From Bacillota bacterium (GTDB lineage Bacteria; Bacillota; Bacilli; Alicyclobacillales; SLC66): 35,749 bases of DNA. Numbering within the stretch: position 1 is the first letter of the stretch; the number at the start of each line of letters is the position of its first letter. Positions 31,612-35,749 of the stretch are shown here, in pieces. The notes beneath the pieces are model-generated. The model had not been told where the DNA came from and did no database searches. It saw only the letters and a program-made list of their open reading frames with translations. The DNA is taken from the NCBI GenBank assembly GCA_026627345.1, contig JAPNUP010000081.1:1-35749 (forward strand). The letters run 5' to 3'. The translations under genes and the position numbers were made by a program.

Positions 31612-34065
31612 CTAGACTGCATTCTCTGATTTCTTTACCTGCCATTTACGCTCAAAATAGGCATGGAGCCTATAACTGCAAATCTGGATGGTCCATTCAT
31701 ACAGCAGTTGCTCCAGGTCTTCTTCCACATCCAGGTCGAACCAGAAGTATGTGCCATCGAAACACACAAGTCCTTGCGACGAATTGGACCATTTGGTCAT
31801 GGGCATTTTACGAATCAGTTGAGCTACCTCGTCTACATTGTATTCAGCCAAAGCAGCCGTTTTTCGATCGCTGAAATCGATTTTTCTTCGAAATTCCTTT
31901 TCCGTGAAATATTTGTGGAAAAATGGTGCGACTTCCTGATGCGTAATCGGCTTGTACCAATCTCCTTTACCTCTCTGGAGCATGGCTAACAACACGACCA
32001 TCTTGTAGCTCTTCGTCATACCGGTGGACTCAACTTCTCGGAACCATGGCTGATACCGTTCGCTGACGTCCAATTCATCTGCTTCTAGTTCGCCCAACGA
32101 TTCAAGAAACCTCACGTAGCTCCCAAATTCTTGTTTGATTTCGCGTCCATCTACTCGCCTTTGCAGATGCATTTCTAGGTAGAGTGGTCGCCTTCCTAAC
32201 TCTATTTTTAACGCTTGGTAAGCATCCTTAAGTCGTTCTTTTCTCGGTTGTTTCTTCCGCTGCATTGCTCGAATTAAGTCTACGACACGAAGATCTAAAT
32301 GGAACGTACAGGATGGGGTCTTTGATGGAAAAGTTATGATTTGTGATATCGAGTTTGCGGTGCCCACATCAACGGCATCTAACACAGCAAACTTTAGGTC
32401 AGCATTTCGATAGTTCCCAATGAGGTCAATGATGGCACAATGTGATTTGTCGGGATGAATTCTAAGTCCCCGCCCGATCTGTTGCGTAAAGACAGTCAAA
32501 GACTCAGTCGGGCGAACAAACAAGAGGGTATCTACAGACGGAATGTCCACGCCTTCATTGAACAAGTCGACCGTAAATATCAGTTCCTTCTCTCCGGAAG
32601 TTAGCTCCTCTATCGCCTTAGCCCTAGATTCTGGTGAGGATCCGCCATGAAGACACACACAGCGGACATCTCGGGACAAGAAATAATTCGATAGGAACAA
32701 TGCTTGCGCCACCGATGAGCAAAAAGCGATTCCCCGAGTCTGCTTATGCTTATTCCAAGCGTCCAACACAACTGATGCCATCGATTCTCTGGTTTGAGCC
32801 GTTCTTAACTCCTGTTCATCATACTTCGTTCCGAGCCAACGGATCTGGGAATAGTCCGTATCATCATATATACCGTAGTACTGGAAGGGCGAAAGCCAAC
32901 CGCGCTGGATGGCATCCAAGAATTCAATTTTGTAGGCGACGTTACCGTCACATAATCCGTATACCTCGTGTCCATCCGCTCGATCGGGAGTGGCCGTGAT
33001 CCCCAGCATGAACTGCGGCTTAAACCAATTCATCACCGATCTGTAGGTGCTCGCGGCCGCATGGTGAAATTCATCAACGATGATCAAGTCAAAATGTGTT
33101 GTCTGGAATTGTGACAGATGTCTCCTCTGCCCTAACGTAAAAATCGACGCAAAGACGATGTCTGCATGACCCACTTTTTCGCGTCCAGTGAACAATCCAG
33201 TAGATTTTTCTGGCAAGACAGCTCGGAATGCACTTTGCGCTTGTACAAGAATCTGCTCACGGTGGGCGACGAACAACACCCGCACAAACGACTTAGCAAA
33301 CATCGCTGCCAGGAATGTCTTTCCCAGTCCGGTGGCCATCACAACCAGCGCTTTGTCGTACCCATCTTCGCGTGTCATGTTCAATTGGTGCAGCGCCTCT
33401 AATTGGGCGGGCCGGGGCTTAAGCGGAACTAGGTAGGTCTCAGATTGTTCCTTAATTTGGTCAGTGTGTGCCTCTGTCACCTCAAGCATTGTGGCTAACG
33501 CCTCTGATTCCGACCACGTTTTCGCCAAATCTGGATGCTGACCATGAAATTCCTTATACGCCAGACGATACATTTGAATCGTAACTGGATTCACCGGCAG
33601 GGTCTGGTCAGCGTAAAACAGATGTAGAAACCTATCCGCAGTCTCGTCAAACAGAACCTCACGCTCAATTGAAGATACCGAAATATTCCACTCTACGCCA
33701 GTCGTTAAAGCAGATCGGGACATGTTCGACGATCCAACGATGGCCGCCCCATCCCCACCCTGCTTGCGAAACAGATACGCCTTCGGATGAAATGAAGTTC
33801 CATAACTGTTCCACATCCTGATTTCGATGCTAGAATGCGCAGCGTACAATGCTTCGAGCGCATTCGGCTGTGTCACATACAAATAATCACCGGTCAAAAT
33901 CTTGATCTCTGCGCCACGTGAGGCTGCACTATGAAGGTGTGGCGCCAATAGTTGAACGCCGGATTCCATGACGAATGAAACAAGTAGATAGATAGAATCC
34001 GCCTCGTAGGTGTGCCGAATCAATTCTTGCAGCAACTGTGATGAAACCAACCGAATTTTGGACAT
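31612..34065 (-). CDS. PLD-nuclease/superfamily 2 helicase fusion
   Basis: This 817-residue two-enzyme protein begins with a phospholipase D-like nuclease domain (1-160), with His93-x-Lys95 in SFHPKAYLF and GSSNMSRSAL at 111-120. A superfamily 2 helicase follows, with ATGLGKT (244-250), DEFHH at 331, GITATPDRADG, and motif VI QQIGRGLRIHPD. The C-terminal region of about 250 residues (including KSYKMVVLLAMLQRGKG) resembles that of DUF3427-type helicases. Only a partial HKD motif is visible (no Asp four residues after the Lys). Such fusions act in DNA repair or phage defence; which applies here is unknown. The start is ATG 34065 after GAGTGGGG. Base composition is more AT-rich than the core genes, suggesting acquisition. 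Confidence 0.85.
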   Translation of the reverse strand: MSKIRLVSSQLLQELIRHTYEADSIYLLVSFVMESGVQLLAPHLHSAASRGAEIKILTGDYLYVTQPNALEALYAAHSSIEIRMWNSYGTSFHPKAYLFRKQGGDGAAIVGSSNMSRSALTTGVEWNISVSSIEREVLFDETADRFLHLFYADQTLPVNPVTIQMYRLAYKEFHGQHPDLAKTWSESEALATMLEVTEAHTDQIKEQSETYLVPLKPRPAQLEALHQLNMTREDGYDKALVVMATGLGKTFLAAMFAKSFVRVLFVAHREQILVQAQSAFRAVLPEKSTGLFTGREKVGHADIVFASIFTLGQRRHLSQFQTTHFDLIIVDEFHHAAASTYRSVMNWFKPQFMLGITATPDRADGHEVYGLCDGNVAYKIEFLDAIQRGWLSPFQYYGIYDDTDYSQIRWLGTKYDEQELRTAQTRESMASVVLDAWNKHKQTRGIAFCSSVAQALFLSNYFLSRDVRCVCLHGGSSPESRAKAIEELTSGEKELIFTVDLFNEGVDIPSVDTLLFVRPTESLTVFTQQIGRGLRIHPDKSHCAIIDLIGNYRNADLKFAVLDAVDVGTANSISQIITFPSKTPSCTFHLDLRVVDLIRAMQRKKQPRKERLKDAYQALKIELGRRPLYLEMHLQRRVDGREIKQEFGSYVRFLESLGELEADELDVSERYQPWFREVESTGMTKSYKMVVLLAMLQRGKGDWYKPITHQEVAPFFHKYFTEKEFRRKIDFSDRKTAALAEYNVDEVAQLIRKMPMTKWSNSSQGLVCFDGTYFWFDLDVEEDLEQLLYEWTIQICSYRLHAYFERKWQVKKSENAV

Positions 34066-34210
34066 GCGTACCCCACTCTAACAATCGACCCATTTTCATT
34101 TATTGTATACTAAGTCCGGTGAAGTGGGTGGCTCAGTCATCCATAAGATTTGCGTTCATAGATTGTACGACATCATTGCAGTTAAGGGAAAATTTGGTGA
34201 AATGAGGTAG

Positions 34211-34840
34211 ATGCATGATATGGCATCCATAAAAAACGAATTGGTGATAGCCTACAATCGTCAAGCTGCTACACGCAATGCGGCGGCGCGTCAGGAATGG
34301 AAGATTCAAGTGCGAGATAGCTTCCTAGCTCAGGTTCAAAAGCAACCATTGCATTCGCTCTTAGATATCGGATCTGGCCCAGGCCATGACGGCAAGTTTT
34401 TTCAAGAGAATGGGCTTAAGGTGAGTTGCATTGACATTTCTCCCAAAATGGTAGAGCTTTGCATCGCAAAGGGACTTCAGGCAAAGGTGATGGATTTTTC
34501 TCAGATGTCTTTCCATGACAAATCCTTTGATGCAGTATGGGCACTGAATTGTCTGCTACACGTTCCGAAGGTCGAACTGCCCGGAGTACTTACTGAGATC
34601 AGTCGCGTATTAAAACCAGGCGGCCTTTTCTTCATAGGTGTTTACGGGCGATACAACTCCGAAGGGATTTGGAAAGATGACGATTACCAACCCAAAAGGT
34701 TCTTCTCTTTCTTCGATGAGGCGACGTTAAAAGCGATGCTTTCTCAGTTTTTCGAAGTGGTTTCCTTTCAAGTTTTCCCCCATACGGATGAGCTAGATTT
34801 TCACGCCATCGTAGTCACCAACTGCAAAGGCGTGCGTTAA
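34211..34840 (+). CDS. class I SAM-dependent methyltransferase
   Basis: This 209-residue methyltransferase of the small-molecule/UbiE-like type has motif I LLDIGSGPGHDG (50-61), an acidic residue ending strand 2 (VSCIDISPKM), DAVWALNCLLHVP and the post-motif RVLKPGGLFFIGVYG. The substrate is not evident. The start is ATG 34211 (or 34220), with GAGGT at 34204-34208 that fits neither ideally. It is divergent from the helicase. A possible -10 TATACT lies about 100 bases upstream. Confidence 0.88.
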   Translation: MHDMASIKNELVIAYNRQAATRNAAARQEWKIQVRDSFLAQVQKQPLHSLLDIGSGPGHDGKFFQENGLKVSCIDISPKMVELCIAKGLQAKVMDFSQMSFHDKSFDAVWALNCLLHVPKVELPGVLTEISRVLKPGGLFFIGVYGRYNSEGIWKDDDYQPKRFFSFFDEATLKAMLSQFFEVVSFQVFPHTDELDFHAIVVTNCKGVR

Positions 34841-34930
34841 GTCCGTACAATTGGCATACATTTATGCAGGCCATTCCCGAGGAGATTCATGATCAGGCTG
34901 ACGAGCACATTGAAAGAGCGGTGAACACCC

Positions 34931-35674
34931 ATGCGCTTCTTTGGAATAGATTTAGCTTTCAAAGATAACAACCGAAGTGGACTATTCGTCCTCGACGAAG
35001 AGGGCGCGGAGATTTCTCATACTTATGCAGCCAGTGATACGGAGATTGTAGAATATGTGCTTGGCCATTTGCATTCTGAAGGAAACGTCATTGCTATCGA
35101 CGGCCCACTGATCGTACCAAATCACTCGGGTCAACGGGCCTGTGAGACCAGTGTTGGGCGTACATACGGATCCCGAGGTGCGAGTTGCCATTCCGCCAAT
35201 ACTCAACTGCATTCTGGGCAACGCGGCCCGGCCCTTGTAAAGAAACTGCAGGCGCTAAGGTCGGAAATGCAGGTCGCAGTTGATGCGACAAATACGTCAG
35301 CGCTGAAATTCCCTATCATAGAAACGTACCCGCACCCTGGCCATATAGAACTGTTTGGGCTCGATGGGATCCTGCGGTATAAGCAAAAATCAGGGCGAAA
35401 CATGGCCACGTGCCGGATGGCAATGGCACAATACCAAGCCCATCTCGTTGGCCTTGGCACGATGAACCCTGCGTTGAAAACCGCAACCATCGGTTTGCTG
35501 GAAGTCGATATACAGGGACTTAGAGGGCGCTTATACAAACAACACGAGGATTTGCTTGACGCACTGTTTTGCGCCTACGTTGCGTTGTATCTTTGGACTC
35601 ACCGATTTAATTCCAGCAAGTACAAGGTTTTTGGCGATGTTGAAACAGGGTCAATAACTATCCCTATTCAGTGA
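34931..35674 (+). CDS. DUF429 family predicted RNase H-like nuclease
   Basis: This 247-residue DUF429 protein, a predicted RNase H-fold nuclease, has GIDLAFKDNNRSGLFVLDE at the N-terminus, AIDGPLIVPN, the GRTYGSRGASCHSAN segment, ETYPHPGHIELFG and the C-terminal HEDLLDALFCAYVALY. Asp6, the Asp of AIDGP and the C-terminal acidic cluster would be the metal ligands. The activity is predicted, not demonstrated to my knowledge. It follows the methyltransferase by 90 bases on the same strand. GAGCGGTG lies upstream of the ATG. Confidence 0.85.
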   Translation: MRFFGIDLAFKDNNRSGLFVLDEEGAEISHTYAASDTEIVEYVLGHLHSEGNVIAIDGPLIVPNHSGQRACETSVGRTYGSRGASCHSANTQLHSGQRGPALVKKLQALRSEMQVAVDATNTSALKFPIIETYPHPGHIELFGLDGILRYKQKSGRNMATCRMAMAQYQAHLVGLGTMNPALKTATIGLLEVDIQGLRGRLYKQHEDLLDALFCAYVALYLWTHRFNSSKYKVFGDVETGSITIPIQ

Positions 35675-35749
35675 AGGCCACTACAATTTTATCTCTCCGG
35701 AAAAGCAACAAACCCGAATGCCTCCCTTAAATCACAATAGTCTGCTTGA

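Noticed and set aside
31212-31622. Minus-strand open frame of 136 codons after the helicase
   Set aside because: Ser/Thr/Arg-rich composition typical of chance translation, no ribosome binding site, and it spans several inverted repeats.
1-35749. CRISPR arrays, insertion sequences and rRNA genes
   Set aside because: No regularly spaced repeats, transposase frames or rRNA segments were seen in the window.

Overview
The window looks like a chromosomal segment of an endospore-forming Firmicute with moderately high GC, probably Alicyclobacillaceae-like. I infer this from a split pro-sigma-K gene, bofA, csfB (gin), a SpoVB-like flippase, an AbrB regulator, and the dnaX-yaaK-recR-yaaL-bofA and tmk-yaaQ-yaaR-holB-yabA-rsmI-abrB gene order that lies near oriC in Bacillus. 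Genus assignment is inference.

Layout. (1) 1-2950, minus strand: the 5' half of sigK (pro-sigma-K with an intact 20-residue pro-sequence) breaks off after the conserved ENEIL motif. It is followed at once by a large serine recombinase and a COG4705-type membrane protein that runs off the window edge. This is the arrangement of a skin-like element that must be excised to rebuild sigK. (2) 3217-9003: abrB on plus, then on minus the replication and c-di-AMP block (csfB, a YaaO-type decarboxylase, tmk, darA/yaaQ, yaaR, holB, yabA, rsmI). The usual neighbours ricT/yaaT, yabB and yazA are absent. (3) 9173-16335: a SpoVB-like flippase on plus, then on minus tadA, tRNA-Ser(CGA), SRP RNA, a soluble sporulation-type histidine kinase, dnaX, yaaK, recR, yaaL and bofA. 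(4) 16436-20604: asnB on plus. On minus are an ECF sigma factor, its RskA-like membrane anti-sigma and a divergent guanylate kinase. The sigma gene has a recognisable ECF-type promoter (AACC-N17-CGTA). (5) 20595-28602: a minus-strand YhaO/YhaN (SbcD/SbcC-like) operon ending in a 40-residue membrane protein. Divergent from it are topB and a MerR-type DNA-binding protein whose promoter carries three Spo0A-box matches and a sigma-H-like element. (6) 28636-31202: a YtrA/YtrB-like GntR-ABC transporter operon with a clear sigma-A promoter and operator. (7) 31203-35749: a visibly more AT-rich accessory segment with a gene-free stretch, a PLD-nuclease/helicase fusion, a SAM methyltransferase and a DUF429 protein.

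How it works together. Much of the window concerns the sporulation decision and compartment-specific sigma control: AbrB, an orphan phosphorelay-type kinase, Gin against sigma-G, BofA restraining pro-sigma-K processing, and the rearrangement-dependent sigK. The MerR/RacA-like gene with Spo0A boxes fits this theme. The core replication and repair genes (dnaX, holB, yabA, recR, tmk, topB, YhaNO) make up most of the rest.
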